Positions 22,868 to 33,410 of a stretch of DNA of 64,000 nucleotides are shown here, piece after piece. The notes under the pieces were generated by a model. That model ran no database searches. It had not been told where the DNA came from and saw only the letters and a list, made by a program, of their open reading frames with translations. Within the stretch, counting starts at the first letter, position 1. Each line of letters opens with the position of its first letter. The position numbers and the translations under genes were made by a program. Origin of the DNA: Adiantum capillus-veneris (lineage: Eukaryota > Streptophyta > Polypodiopsida > Polypodiales > Pteridaceae); the NCBI GenBank assembly GCA_014529385.2, contig CM043960.1, positions 116,630,043-116,694,042 on the forward strand, written 5' to 3'.

Positions 22868-24404
22868 AAAACGGCTATCAGTATATTCTTCCCTCAAGCA
22901 TTGTGTAATTTTGTGCTTGTCTAACGTCTTCCACCGTGTTTTTGTCGTTAAGATTCATTCCATATGTCAGCAACGGAATAATTTTCTCTGACCTTTTCGG
23001 TACCATCACTATATTAAATAGGTATGCGTCTGGGAGATCATCATCTACCCTAGTAGCTTTTTCGCCATGTAGGAATTAAGAAAGGTGGTCTGCTCTTTGA
23101 TGAGTTTTTCCTTTCTTAACTACTACCGTAAAATCAAACTCCAGCAACACAATGAACCATCTTACAATTCGTCCCGTGTTACAAGGTTTGTTTACTAAGT
23201 ACAAGAGTGCCTGATGATCCACAAAGAATGTGAATTTGTTCACGAGTAAGTAATGCCGAAATTTCTTTACCGCATATATCATACCCAATCCTTCTCTTTC
23301 AGTGGTAGTATAATTCTTTTCTGCACTGTTGAGTTGTCTACTAGCATAACTAACTGGAAAGTCCGTATTAACCTCCCCTGGTTGTGCTAATATACAGCCT
23401 ATTGCAAATGCCGAAGCATCTACATGTACATGGAAGATTTTTGACCAATCTAGTGCTTTTAGAATTAGTGCAGATACCAATGCATCTTTTAGTTTCTGGA
23501 ATGACTCCTCACATTCATTGGTCCAAATGAAGAGCGTGATTAGACTATACAAGGGTTTTGCTATTACAGCGTACATGTAGATAAAACGTCGGTAGTATCC
23601 ACAATGTCCCATAAATGATTGTACCTCTCGTACAGTGTTTGGTCTTGGCAGTTCTATGATCACCTTTACCTTGTCTTCATCAGTGGTAATTTCATTAGCC
23701 GATACTATGTGGCCTAAGATTTTACCTTGTCGTACCATGAATACACACTTTTCTGGGTTGAGGCAAATCCTATACGTTCTGCATTTTTCGAATACCTTTC
23801 TAAGATGATCTATATGGTCTTGTCTCAATAGAGAATAGACACACAAGTCATCCATGTAAATATCCAAGAATATTCGCAAGTATTCTTTAAAAGCATGTGT
23901 CATTAATCTCTGAAATGTGGTTGGAGCATTGGTCAAGCCAAATGGCATTATCCTAAACGCATATATGCCCCATTCTGTTGCAAACGCTGTTTTGTATTGA
24001 TCTTCTAGTTTGACCCCCAATTGGTTATAACCATAGAATCCATCCATAAAGCTATAGGCTTGCTTGCCTGCTACTCGTTCCAAGACGTGTTCAGTGATAG
24101 GAAGAGGGTAGTTGTCCCTTATTGTTGCTACGTTTACCTTCTTGAGATTCACACACACTCGTAATTTCCCATTTTTCTTGGGTACCACCACTATCGGGGA
24201 CACCCAGTCCGTGTGCTCTATCTCATAAACAAATTTAGCCTCTATAAGTTTGTCTATCTCTTCTTTTATCCTTTTGGCGAATGTCTCATTATACGTGTAT
24301 GGACGTTGTTTTCTTGGCTTTGCATCAGACTTCAGAGGGATTGAATGTTCACAAATGTTAGGATCCACCCCCTTCAAATCTTTGTACGACCATGCAAATA
24401 TATC
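22868..24404 (-). pseudogene. Gyp-A: reverse transcriptase and RNase H
   Basis: This is pol of an Athila/TAT-type Ty3/gypsy element, interrupted by a TGA at about 24402 and a stop at 23076. The open part (24377-23076, 433 codons) shows DWVSPIVVVPKKNGKLRVCV, FRIMPFGLTNAPTTFQ and the catalytic YMDD (residues 174-177). RNase H follows with VHVDASAFAIG (Asp 320), TTTEREGLGMIYAVKKFRHY and FFVDHQAL, so its active-site acids are retained. Past the stop the sequence continues as a typical RNase H to integrase linker down to about 22868 and then ends. Integrase and the 3' LTR are absent. RT makes the cDNA in cytoplasmic particles and RNase H removes the RNA template. Confidence 0.88.
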
Positions 24405-24680
24405 TCAAAATTCCTTAAGTGTTTTGATCAGTAAGTCCTCTTCTTCCCGACCTAGATCTATGGCAATGTAAGCAGGTCGAGGACTTTCTTCTGGCTTTGC
24501 TAAGTCTATTTTCTTGGCGTTCTCTGGCCCATCGTAGGACTCGTTTGATTTAGGCTCCCTCATTGGTTGTTGAACCACCAATCTTCTTTCTTGAATGGTG
24601 TACTTACAATAGTGAGGAGGTACATCTATTTTTTTACTCCCATCACTAGCATTCGTTCCATCGCTACTTTCCATTTCAGT
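24405..24680 (-). pseudogene. Gyp-A: protease to RT linker
   Basis: This 90-residue segment continues directly into RT (KKIDLAKPEE, IAIDLGREEEDLLIKTLKEF and, past one stop, DIFAWSYKDL), the standard lead-in of gypsy RT. Its upstream side abuts the truncated end of the inverted Copia-C copy at about 24680. The junction marks where Copia-C interrupts Gyp-A pol. Confidence 0.75.
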
Positions 24681-24779
24681 CTGCCCACACATTTGCCCTC
24701 TGTGATCAGCTTACAGCCATTCTGGAAATCTTCTACATAACAGCCATTTGGATTGAAGCGAACCTGCAAACCCTGCTCA

Positions 24780-26013
24780 ACCATTTGTCCTTTGTAATGT
24801 TTGGGACATGAAGTACATCTGCTAAGTACTTTGATTTCCCACTCTTCGTATTTAGAGGTATGTCCCCTACATGAGCAATGGGGTGAGCTGTGTCATCTCC
24901 TCTTTGCACATAGCCTGACACATCTGGTTTGCGCATATCTCTAAACCACTCTCCACGAGACGTCATGTGATTAGAGGCACCTGAATCCACATACCAAACA
25001 TCATCTTGGGTGGAATTCTCTGCAGTCATTGTATTCATTACATGCTGCATAACAAACATGCGCTCGTTTTTGCTGTCATCTACATCTCTGCTAGTAGATG
25101 CATAGTTGCCCTGTTCTCTCTTTCCACTTGCTTTTCCCTTTGGACAGTCACGTGACATGTGACCTCTTTCACCACAAGTCCAACATTCTCTGCTATCTGG
25201 AGTATGTTGCTACCTGCTTGATCCTGCACCACGACCTCTTTGACTCCCCCTGCCTTGAGACTAGTTTCCCCTGCCACCTGTATTGTTTTGATTTGATTGA
25301 CCTTCCAGAAATTGGCCCCTGCAACCTCTTGGGCCTCGACCACGACCTCTACCTCTACCTCTGTTCGAGTTAGAATAGAAGGCCTGTTCAGAATTATTTC
25401 TGCCATGAGAAGAAGATGTGTCAAGGTTCTTCTCCTCAAGAATAAGCATAGAAATCAAATCTTGGAACACGGGGATGTCGTCTCTTGTATTCATGGAAGA
25501 CCTAAAATGTACATACTCATCTCCTAGACCATCCAAGCATGCATGGACAATGTCATCATCTTCCACTGAGACTTTAATAGATCCAAGAGCCTCAATGATA
25601 CTCTTGATCTTCAAGGCATAATCATTGATTGAGAGGTTGTTCCTCTTAACCTAATTTAGCTCCGACTTTAGTTGAAGCTTCCTGGCCTTGGTGTTCACCT
25701 CGAACACTCTGCCTAAGTTTCTCCATGCAATGGTGGGGGTTTCAGCATCCTGTAGATAGCCCATCATGTCATCTATGATGCTCATAGAAAGCCAATTCAT
25801 CACTTTGCTCTGGCCTTGTTGCCAGTCCCTCAAAGCTTTCCTTTGTTCTGTTGTAGCATTTGCCTCGGGAATCTCTGGTTCCTTTTCATTGTCTCCTTCT
25901 ACATAGTCCCAATAACCTTTTCCTTTTAGGAAATTTGTTATTCTGAACTTCCATGCAGGGTAGTTATTTTTCTCAAGCTTCTCAGTAACAATCTGACTGA
26001 AACCGCCAGACAT
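24780..26013 (-). pseudogene. Copia-C copy b: Gag and protease start
   Basis: The start at 26013 (MSGGFSQIVTEKLEKNNYPAWK) is the best preserved N-terminus of this family and was used to set the start of copy a. The Gag core continues (YWDYVEGDNEKEPEIPEANA). Stops at 25651, 25261 and 25210 correspond to CAG in copy a. The zinc knuckle (about 25150-25190) and the DSGASNHMT protease site follow at about 25000-24960. Nucleocapsid and protease functions are inferred from the family. Confidence 0.85.
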
Positions 26014-26265
26014 CTTGAAGCACTAAGACAAAATAGCTGCAATCTGTAAAAACCTGCAAATCTGCTGAACCTGCTATCGTGGTACCTGTAACGCTTTCTA
26101 CACTCAACGAGTGTCCACAATCAAGCGTACATACATCCACTGTACTTGTACAGTAAATCTCTGTATACTGCACTTTGGAGACCTGTTTAGAAACTTGTGC
26201 GAACGAAGGGATTGTGATGCTCTTGCTCTCTTAGCCTCTCTTGCCTGCACCAGGCTCTGATACCA

Positions 26266-26587
26266 TGTAAAGAATGAGGATGCAAGAGAGCTACACAAGA
26301 CAAGCACAAAGCACACAGAGATGGAAAGCTTCTTCTTCTTCTTTACAGAAAAGAGAGTACAAAATGACTAAGTGCTAAAGCCGAAAAGTAGCACATATGT
26401 ACATGCGGTCACTAAGTGTGAACTCGCTAGAAGCGTACTAGGCTGGCACTATAAGTGTAGTCCAGCTGTAGAATCACTGGCAGAGATCCTCCGTGTCGGT
26501 CACCTAACGCGTCAGTGAGTAAATGCCGTAAGCGGCCAAGACCCGTAGTGGATGCCAGCTCAAGGTGTAGAGCTCGACATCTCAACA
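26266..26587 (-). repeat. Copia-C copy b, 5' LTR
   Basis: Read on the minus strand this runs from TGTTGAGATGTCGAGCTC to ATTCTTTACA, 322 bp. The primer site TGGTATCAGAGC is at 26265-26254. Confidence 0.9.
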
Positions 26588-26589
26588 TT

Positions 26590-27347
26590 CTCGTCATAAT
26601 TGGACCACCAGAGACATTCAGTTTTTCTGTTGCAACTCTTTTTTTTGCTTTGCTGGTTTTCTTAGGTTTCAACAGTCTGGACTTAAATCCTGAGTCTTCA
26701 ACAACCTTAAGAAATCTTCCTGACACTTTATCCTTAGCACAATCAACAGCATGAATGTTCATAAGGAAATGTGTCTTACCCCTAAACTCCGGCATGGGTC
26801 TCAGCCTGGTTGGTAGACTGATATGGTGTCGTTTACTCTTGTATCTTTTTTGGTGTCTCTCACTTTGGTTTGGGAAATTGTAGAAGACGTCATTGTTTTG
26901 ATCTTGATTGTCATCTCCCTTCGTATTTTCCGACTTCTCGTCATCCACATTATCCTTGTTTTCACTTTGATCAGAAGAATCATAAAATTCTTCTCCCTCC
27001 CACTTGATTTCTTTAGTGGGGATGTCCACATAGCCCACTATCTTAATCTCAAGTTTTGTTTCTGTTTTATTGATCCTCATATTCTCAGTATCTCCATCGT
27101 TCTCGTCCTCCTCCACAATTTTGTTCAACATGTAGTATGGTATGATATCGTAGCCATTCTCATCACAACATTTGGTGGGAGTGACTTCATTGACGCATAC
27201 ATCCAATGTAGCCAAAATTTGAGACCATTCTAGGGGTTCGAGCTTCTCTTCAGGAAAAGGTTCTCGTATATATGCATCGTCTTCCAAGACCCTCTCTAGT
27301 GTCCTTTCATTGTGGTCAAATTCACTACATTGAGATGCCCCGCACAT
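26590..27347 (-). pseudogene. Gyp-A: acidic linker after protease
   Basis: This 250-residue segment is very rich in Asp, Glu and Asn (DENDGDTENMR, SENKDNVDDEKSENTKGDD), then turns basic (RHQKRYKSKRHH and KPKKTSKAKKR). It runs in the same sense between protease and the Copia-C insertion and ends exactly at that LTR (NVSGGPIMTR). I recognise no enzyme domain. The charge switch could be a nucleic-acid-binding or spacer region of pol. One TGA at about 27369 separates it from the protease frame. Confidence 0.6.
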
Positions 27348-27371
27348 CCATATCTCCTTTTTCTTACAGAG

Positions 27372-28619
27372 TCATGCTAGGACTTCTGATCCACTAATAG
27401 TGGCTGAGTCAAATTCTTCCACAGGGGTTCTCGTGACATCATGGTGGCTATGATTTTTCATGTTTACTCGTGTAGTAGTTTCAACATGTCTTAGATACAA
27501 ATAATCATACCCCCAGTCCTGCACCATTTTGAGTTGCCTCATGAACGGCCTACCAAGGATAATTTCATAGTTGTTCTTCTTGCCGAAATCTACTATGGCA
27601 AAGGTATGTTCGTACTCTATGACACAGGAAGATACCACAATTGCCTCAAGCAATCCTATAGGCCTTTCTATGTGCCCATCCACCACTTGCAATTTCATTC
27701 TAGTTGTTCGTATTGCTGGTTTTCCCCATTTTTCCCATAGCATTTTGGTCGCAATGGCAATTCCAGCTCCGCTATCAAGTATTGCCTTAGTCTCTATGCT
27801 GTTATACTCAACTGGTAGGGTTGTGTTGCCGTCTTCACCCTCACAATACTCAATTCCAGCTCCGCTATCAAGTATTGCCTTAGTCTCTATGCCGTTATAC
27901 TCAACTGGTAGGGTTGTGTTGCCGTCTTCACCCTCACAATACTCTCCTACCTTGTTGAGTGGCACTGGTCTAGTGCTGACTTTCTTCGGTTCTGTGTCAT
28001 TAAGCTCGGTTTCGAAGAACTTAAGAGGCGTCCTTATACCAAATTTTTCAAGACATTTGCCCACTTCCGTCCACATGATTGGCCTAATTTTTAACAATTC
28101 TGCCAATGTGATTGTACACTTGACCGGAGTGGTCAACAAGTCTGTCAGGATTTTAGTGTCCAATTGATTTGACCCTCCTATTCTTTGAGAAGGTACTCTT
28201 CGAATTTTTGACCTTGCCTTATAGTCCCCTATACATGATGGCAAAGTTCTGAGTGATGCTGGTCTGCTATCTTCAGATGCAACTGAACCATTATCCCCTT
28301 GAAATGATTTAACGTCTAAATCCCATGGAGGCTTATTCAAGTTCAACTCCGAGAAAGGCGCCGACTCGACTGTTTTTGTCTCATATTTTTCTTGAGCTTT
28401 TCTCACCGTTTCCCATAGCTCTTCAAGCCAATTTTCTTCCACAATAGGGGTATATGGTGGAAAATCTTTCAGTGATTCATCAGTGCTACTAGGCACGTCT
28501 CTTGCATCCTCTACATTCGGCAAGGATTTAACGTTTTCTATCTTGTCAGGTATCCTTTGTTCGGTTTTGTGAGGTGTTTCATTGTTTGGTGGTTTGATTA
28601 CTCTATCTCCCACTTCCAT
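27372..28619 (-). pseudogene. Gyp-A: protease region with duplicated active site
   Basis: The 415-codon frame has a Pro/Glu-rich N-terminal half (to about residue 130). It then holds a retropepsin-like aspartic protease: LPVEYNGIETKAILDSGAG, LQVVDGHIERPIGL and IILGRPFMRQLKMVQDW. The 31-residue block containing the catalytic Asp-Ser-Gly motif occurs twice in tandem in frame, so the protein would carry two DSGAG sites side by side. The second copy continues into the normal domain (IAIATKMLWEKW). Upstream, a single TAG (28659) separates it from the Gag-linker frame. In function it would cleave the Gag-Pol precursor in the particle. Confidence 0.85.
27760..27945 (-). repeat. 93-bp in-frame tandem duplication in protease
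   Basis: The units are 27760-27852 and 27853-27945. They differ at one base (a G versus S codon, ATGCTG versus ATGCCG on the plus strand). The exact 31-codon length keeps the frame. Confidence 0.95.
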
Positions 28620-28622
28620 AGG

Positions 28623-29186
28623 TGGAGGCTCCAGTAAAGCTTGGGCAGTTTCAATCAGCTATTTGCACATCTCTAGTCGCTGTTTCTCTATCTCTGGATA
28701 TGGATATGTCATCCACCTTTGCTCTAGAGTCTGTCTGTTCTTCAATTTTGCTTCATATGCTTGCAAGATTGCATCTAAGCGTTCATTGATCTTAACTACC
28801 AATACCGACCCTCCTGAGCTTGCACTTCTTGGTCCCTCCGTTGATTTTAGAGAGTCGGACTCTCTTTGTTGTTTAAGTTGCTCTTGAGCTATCGTTAGCT
28901 CAGCTTCTACATCTTTTTGTTTTCGCTCACATCTAGCTTTCATTTTCGCTCTTCGTTCTTTCCAAGGATTATCACGACTGACGCTAGACTTGTCAGTCTT
29001 GATTTCTTCTTGATTTTCATCGTTACTCTTGGGCTGATTGTCATTTTTCCTTGCTTGGGCTCTCGTCAAGACCTTAACAAGAATCGGAGTTTCGTTTTCT
29101 GACCCTCCACTGGAAGGCCGTGCTCCTAGCATATTGAAGGTAGTTTTTGCTCCTTTGCTTGGGTTTTTAGAGCAATTAGGGATCAA
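28623..29186 (-). pseudogene. Gyp-A: Gag-protease linker with coiled coil
   Basis: The frame (175 codons) runs from the second zinc knuckle into a Lys/Glu-rich helix (ERRAKMKARCERKQKDVEAE, AQEQLKQQRESDSLK), probably a coiled coil, then a second helix (NERLDAILQAYEAKLKNRQTL). It is continuous with the frames on both sides except for single stops. Confidence 0.65.
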
Positions 29187-29700
29187 GTGAGTAATTCCAC
29201 ACTCGGTGCAATATGCGTTGATCCTAATGATTTCGTCATGAGGTCAGTCCCTCAGCCAATGGTCTCCACCACACTTCTAGCATGGTCCTTTAGGCTGTTG
29301 AGGTTCTCCTGGAGCTCCTCTTTGTTGGTGTGCAATTCTTTGCCCGCTCATGCCTCCGTTGGCTATGAACAACAATGTTCTTTCATCCAAGATATATCTT
29401 CCTTCCTCCGCTGCCTGTGCAGCAGTTGGTGGTCCTGTATTTCCTATCATGCTCCATGGTTCTGGTGTAGAGGGTTCTTCCGGTGGATAATAGAAAGAGT
29501 TCGCCGCATATCCATTGGGCTCGTCGTAGTATGCATGCATAGGTACCAAAGCCTTCTCATCCGACTCAGTTACTGTGGGTGTGTATCTTATGTCGACTGG
29601 TCGTAATCCTGGTAGGGGTGGTTGTTGTCCCAACACTGGTTGTGGTCTTTCTACACCTACAGGTCCTGGTAGGTTGCCTGTCTGATATCTAGGCATCGGT
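29170..29700 (-). pseudogene. Gyp-A: Pro-rich segment and two zinc knuckles
   Basis: A Pro/Gly-rich stretch (29696-29290) leads to a knuckle with the pattern Cys-x2-Cys-x3-His at about 29280-29250. This knuckle is broken by TAG in place of Trp and by TGA at its last Cys. About 15 residues on is a second knuckle, CTECGITHLIPNC (about 29207-29165), which is intact. Paired CCHC-type knuckles with a three-residue Cys-His spacing differ slightly from the usual four. They would bind the genomic RNA. Confidence 0.6.
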
Positions 29701-29741
29701 GGGACTTGAGGGGATGTCGCCTGAGCTTGCGGAGCATATGG

Positions 29742-30824
29742 TCATTCTCTCACATATCCCTTGTTATAATAACACTCCTCCATCCCATGATTTGTCCAGT
29801 TTTGTTCAATCGCACACCATTTTGGTTGTTTAGCTTGTGGTTTGGAATACAAGTTAATCTTTTTAAGCACTTCCTCTACAAGCTGCTCTTGGCTTACGGC
29901 TACTTCTCCTTTCGGTGTTGTCGTAGCAGACTTGCTTCCACTTTGTTGCGAGGAAGAATCATCGTCAAGATCCTTGAACTCACCCTCTTTGTAGACCGCA
30001 TAATTGTCCACAAGGTATAGAGCCTCCTTGGTTAAATCATTCAACGTCGTGCTCATTTTCATATGTAAGTCCTTCTGGAGATCTGCATTCCTTAGTCCTT
30101 GGATAAATATAAGCATAAGTCTGGACTGAGTTGGCAGTTCTTCCACGGGGCAGAACTTAACATAACTTTTTAATCGGAGGACTGCCTTTCGCACAGACTC
30201 TCCATCTTTCTATTTGAATTTATGGATTTGTGAGACTGTATTATGAGCTATTCCCCTTTGTGAGAATTCTTCGATAAACTCGTCAAACACTTCATCCATA
30301 GACTCAAAGTCTCTTCGCTCCACTGAGTCAAACCATGTAGCAGTATCATCCTCTAAGGTTAAACCAAATCCTTCAAATTGGGTAGGAAAGTCTAAGACCT
30401 CTTCAGTTCTAATTACACGCACAAAGGCTGCTACATGATCTCTCGGATCTCTGCTTCTCGTATATTTCTTGTTTACCCATTTTTGCACTTGAGAAGGTCT
30501 AATTCTACGATGGTCTACAAATCTCATCATGGGATCTCCCCGTCCTAGTCGATATACCTCCTCTGGTCTTCTGTAGTGGCCAGGTTCCTCTCCCAATGGT
30601 GCTCCTAAGCCATAATTTCTAACAGTTCTGGCGAGAGATGGTTCATCTCTCCGAACTCGTTCTAGGGGTGGTCTTCCAGGCTCAGTTGACCCCTGAGTCT
30701 TTGGATTACTCTCTCCTTGATGCTGTGCATAGAGTGGTGGTTCTTGTAAATCCCTTAGCCCTCGTGCGGTTTGATAACCCTCTTGGTTCGGTCTTGTTCT
30801 AATGTAGCACTCTGTCGAAGCCAT
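29742..30824 (-). pseudogene. Gyp-A: Gag capsid
   Basis: Two frames joined by a single TAG (30209) form a retrotransposon Gag core. Recognisable parts are YTRSRDPRDHVAAFVRV, FEGFGLTLEDDTATWFDSVE, FESMDEVFDEFIEEF and, past the stop, DGESVRKAVLRLKSYVKFCP and LMLIFIQGLRN. The C-terminal part has a zinc-like pattern (WCAIEQNWTNHGMEECYYNK). It would form the capsid of the virus-like particle. The stop reads TAG where KFKQKDGES is expected. Confidence 0.85.
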
Positions 30825-31774
30825 GCCTGCAATGATGGCTGAGTAGTTGGTTGGTCCTGGTAGTTGGACGTCGGTTGTCGGGTAGAATGTGAGGTAGCAT
30901 CATACTCTTCTGAAAAGGGATTTGTCGACTTGCTAGGGGTGTAGTTGGCTCTTGGTACTTCGTCGGGGCCATAGGTTGAGGCTCCCGGAACTGTTGCCAT
31001 TTCAACCTCCTCTGGGAGAATACGTTTGTATTGTTGCCCGTACCTGTCAACAAAAACAATGTCCTTCCGCATGGCAGTTTCATAAGAGAATAAGTAAAGA
31101 ACCTTGTCTTTGCTTAATTCATTTGGGTAGGGTTCCTTGCATCGAAAGTAAGAGATTATTCCCTCGCTTTCATGCTCATAAATCCCCGCATTCTCATTAT
31201 AGGCTGGGACCCTGGTTGTTTTCTTATCATACATAAAGAGCGCTCCAGGTCGATCAATGTTAGGAGGTGGTTCTTGGGTTTCTGAAACCATTTTCCCTTT
31301 TGCCACGTTATCTCCATATCTATTGTAATCCTCAGGGTTACTAACTATCAGATAGTGGTTCCCCTTTTCGTCTCGGAATCTGTCTCCATCATCATAGAGT
31401 CGAATTATCTCTAGTCTCTGAGCCGGTCTCTCTTCAATACAAATACACTTGCGTCCTCGATAGTCAGAATAAACTAAGGCTCCCCTCAAGTTAGTTCCTT
31501 CCAAGAAGATTATAGTGAACTTGGTTTCGTTTAAAGGATGTAGGGAGGTGCTCCCCCCTGGCATTGGTCCTTCACCGTTGAACCCTCCTAGTTGTTGACT
31601 CCCTATCATGAAGGACTTTTCCGACGAAGTGTCAGTATCACTACCCTCTTCAATGATCGGTAATAATGGGTCTAGTCTCGTCTGAGTTACACTCTCTTCG
31701 GTGGACGTGGTGCTTGCTTGACTTTTGACACTTTTAGCTCCCGACTTAACAAAGGCTCCTGACCTTAAATACAT
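30755..31774 (-). CDS. Gyp-A: extra N-terminal ORF upstream of Gag
   Basis: This is an intact frame of 339 codons, the longest uninterrupted one in Gyp-A apart from pol and protease, starting at 31774 (MYLRSGAFVKSGAKSVKS). After a Ser/Thr-rich head comes a compact-looking domain of about 180 residues with regular beta-like stretches (FTIIFLEGTNLRGALVYSDY, GRKCICIEERPAQRLEIIRLY, GNHYLIVSNPEDYNRYGD, DKVLYLFSYETAMRKDIVFV). A Pro/Thr/Gln-rich tail overlaps the Gag frame by 70 bp in another frame. I do not recognise the domain. TAT and Ogre elements are known to carry an extra ORF before gag; whether this is related I cannot say. It may be fused to Gag after one frame shift near 30800. Confidence 0.6.
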   Translation of the reverse strand: MYLRSGAFVKSGAKSVKSQASTTSTEESVTQTRLDPLLPIIEEGSDTDTSSEKSFMIGSQQLGGFNGEGPMPGGSTSLHPLNETKFTIIFLEGTNLRGALVYSDYRGRKCICIEERPAQRLEIIRLYDDGDRFRDEKGNHYLIVSNPEDYNRYGDNVAKGKMVSETQEPPPNIDRPGALFMYDKKTTRVPAYNENAGIYEHESEGIISYFRCKEPYPNELSKDKVLYLFSYETAMRKDIVFVDRYGQQYKRILPEEVEMATVPGASTYGPDEVPRANYTPSKSTNPFSEEYDATSHSTRQPTSNYQDQPTTQPSLQAWLRQSATLEQDRTKRVIKPHEG

Positions 31775-32052
31775 AAGAATGAAAGTTGGGTTGCAAACTT
31801 AAATCTTACCTGGACTCCTTCTTGTGCAGCTTTGTGATGATCTCCTTTTGGGATCTACACAAATATGGTTAGTCTGTTCACAAGGGTTTTCCTTGAATCA
31901 CCAAAAAATCTTTCAAGTATGTACAACAACCACTTAGTCAGCCTTCTGGTGGTCCAATTTCAAATATGAAATGATGGCTAGGATCTATATGGAGAGTATG
32001 TCCTAGCAGTATAGTCACAAATTGCAAAATATGTCTGAATCACTACTTTCTT

Positions 32053-32070
32053 AGTCTATCGCGATAGACT
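32053..32070. promoter_or_regulatory. Leader palindrome, copy 1 of Gyp-A
   Basis: AGTCTATCGCGATAGACT is a perfect 18-bp inverted repeat with no spacer. Confidence 0.85.
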
Positions 32071-32350
32071 GACAATTTGCTCAGCACAAGTCAATTCAAA
32101 ATTGTGACTTCACCCTTGAGTTCCAGTTACCCTCTATAGCCTATCCCTCAAGTTTTATGAAGTTTGGACACTTAGGTTGGGTTTTGGTCCCATTTTAGTA
32201 TTTTAGTCAGAGCTTGATTCTCTATCTGAACCTCAGATTGACCTCTAGTGATCTAAATGCCTTGAATTTTGGTGTGTATGCTATATAGGCTCTGATAAAG
32301 CTCTCCCTCTGGAAAATTTGAAAGAAAAGGTCCCCAATAGCAGTTTCCCT

Positions 32351-32368
32351 GGTCTATCGCGATAGACT
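32351..32368. promoter_or_regulatory. Leader palindrome, copy 2 of Gyp-A
   Basis: GGTCTATCGCGATAGACT has a perfect 16-bp core; the outermost base pair is changed. Confidence 0.85.
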
Positions 32369-32654
32369 TGGCATTTTCTCCATTGTTAGCATTTTTCTCA
32401 AGTTTTCTCCACAGCTGGTTCAGCCTCCCCTTGTGTAGTGCATTGACAAATTTTGGCACTGTTTGGACATTTGGTCAAAGCCTTCTTGCCCTTGTCTCTG
32501 AATTCAATCTCTAAAACACTAGTTTTGAAGTTTTGTGATCAAGATGGTGTTCAGTTTCACTTTTTTTTTTTTTTGAGTACCCTTGTGTTGATGTGTTAAA
32601 CTTATGGTATAAAGGTTTTTTTTTTTCTGTTGTTAGTCAATCACCAACTTCATC

Positions 32655-32672
32655 AGTCTATCGCGATAGACT
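32655..32672. promoter_or_regulatory. Leader palindrome, copy 3 of Gyp-A
   Basis: AGTCTATCGCGATAGACT is identical to copy 1. Confidence 0.85.
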
Positions 32673-33410
32673 AGGCAGAGAGCAATGGGGATTTCATTTT
32701 TGTCTGTTTTTGGATAGTCGTGTTCCCTGTGCCCATATAAGTCTATCCCCCAAGTTTCATGAAGTTTGGACTTATTTTGACCTTAGCTCAAGCACTTCAC
32801 AAATTTCACTTTTCTCTGGCAATTCACAACTCAATTGCACTTGAAGTGATGCAAATTTAACGACACTTCATCTTAAACTTGTGAACATCAGTCGTACCTC
32901 ATGACACAGTTAGTTTACCCTAGGCTAATGGTTATATCTCTTCTTGGCCTTGTTAGGGTCACTTAGTGTTTTCTTATGAGAATCATCTGTTTCTTTTTGT
33001 TGGTTTTGGTAGCAATTTTTATGTTTTCTCGAGTGTTGGATAAATTTCAATGTCTACTCTTTTCACACCCTTCAAGGGTATATGGTGTGGGTTTTGCTTT
33101 CAAGGCAAGCAAACAGCCTTATTGTTTCTTCTTTTTGTTTGTTTTTGCGTTTTTACGACGTTTTTCTACTCTATTTCTACACAAGTATAACAAGCACTCA
33201 AAAACAAAAACCATTACTCCACATTATCCTACTTAACTAAATCTAACTAGTCATAGACCCTCCACAAGACACAGGCTTCCTAGCTATCCACTAGACCTCG
33301 GGATACTCTATCCTGGATCTTGTTCTAAAAGTTTAAGCTCTCTCTAGTCGAAACTAAAGTAAGCTAACCATCACACGAGTGACATAGATCTCCCTACTTA
33401 AGGTCTTGTG

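Larger units (their letters stand above)
24680..26587 (-). mobile_element. Copia-C copy b, inverted and truncated
   Basis: On the minus strand this has a 5' LTR (26587-26266), a primer site (26265-26254) and gag through the protease-integrase linker. It breaks near 24680 about 70 bp further along the element than copy a does. It lies within Gyp-A pol: the acidic linker ends at 26590 and the pre-RT segment resumes at 24680. No matching target duplication is visible at the truncated side; the flank at the LTR side is TTCTC. Confidence 0.85.
31775..33410 (-). other. Gyp-A 5' leader with palindrome-bearing ~300-bp modules
   Basis: This is non-coding DNA of about 1.6 kb between the primer site and the first ORF. 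Three palindromes lie at 32053-32070, 32351-32368 and 32655-32672, spaced 298 and 304 bp. Each sits in similar surroundings; phrases like CAAGTTTYATGAAGTTTGGAC recur at about 32148 and 32752. A consensus splice donor CAGGTAAG (minus strand, about 31807) lies just before the ORF. Small open frames here are not convincing. Confidence 0.7.

Noticed and set aside
26823-27233. Hydrophobic plus-strand frame resembling a membrane protein
   Set aside because: It is the antisense of the acidic Gyp-A linker; Asp/Glu-rich codons read backwards give Val/Ile/Leu/Phe.
32053-32672. Regularly spaced palindromes considered as a CRISPR array
   Set aside because: Spacing is near 300 bp, there are no unique short spacers and no cas genes, and the setting is a eukaryotic retroelement leader.
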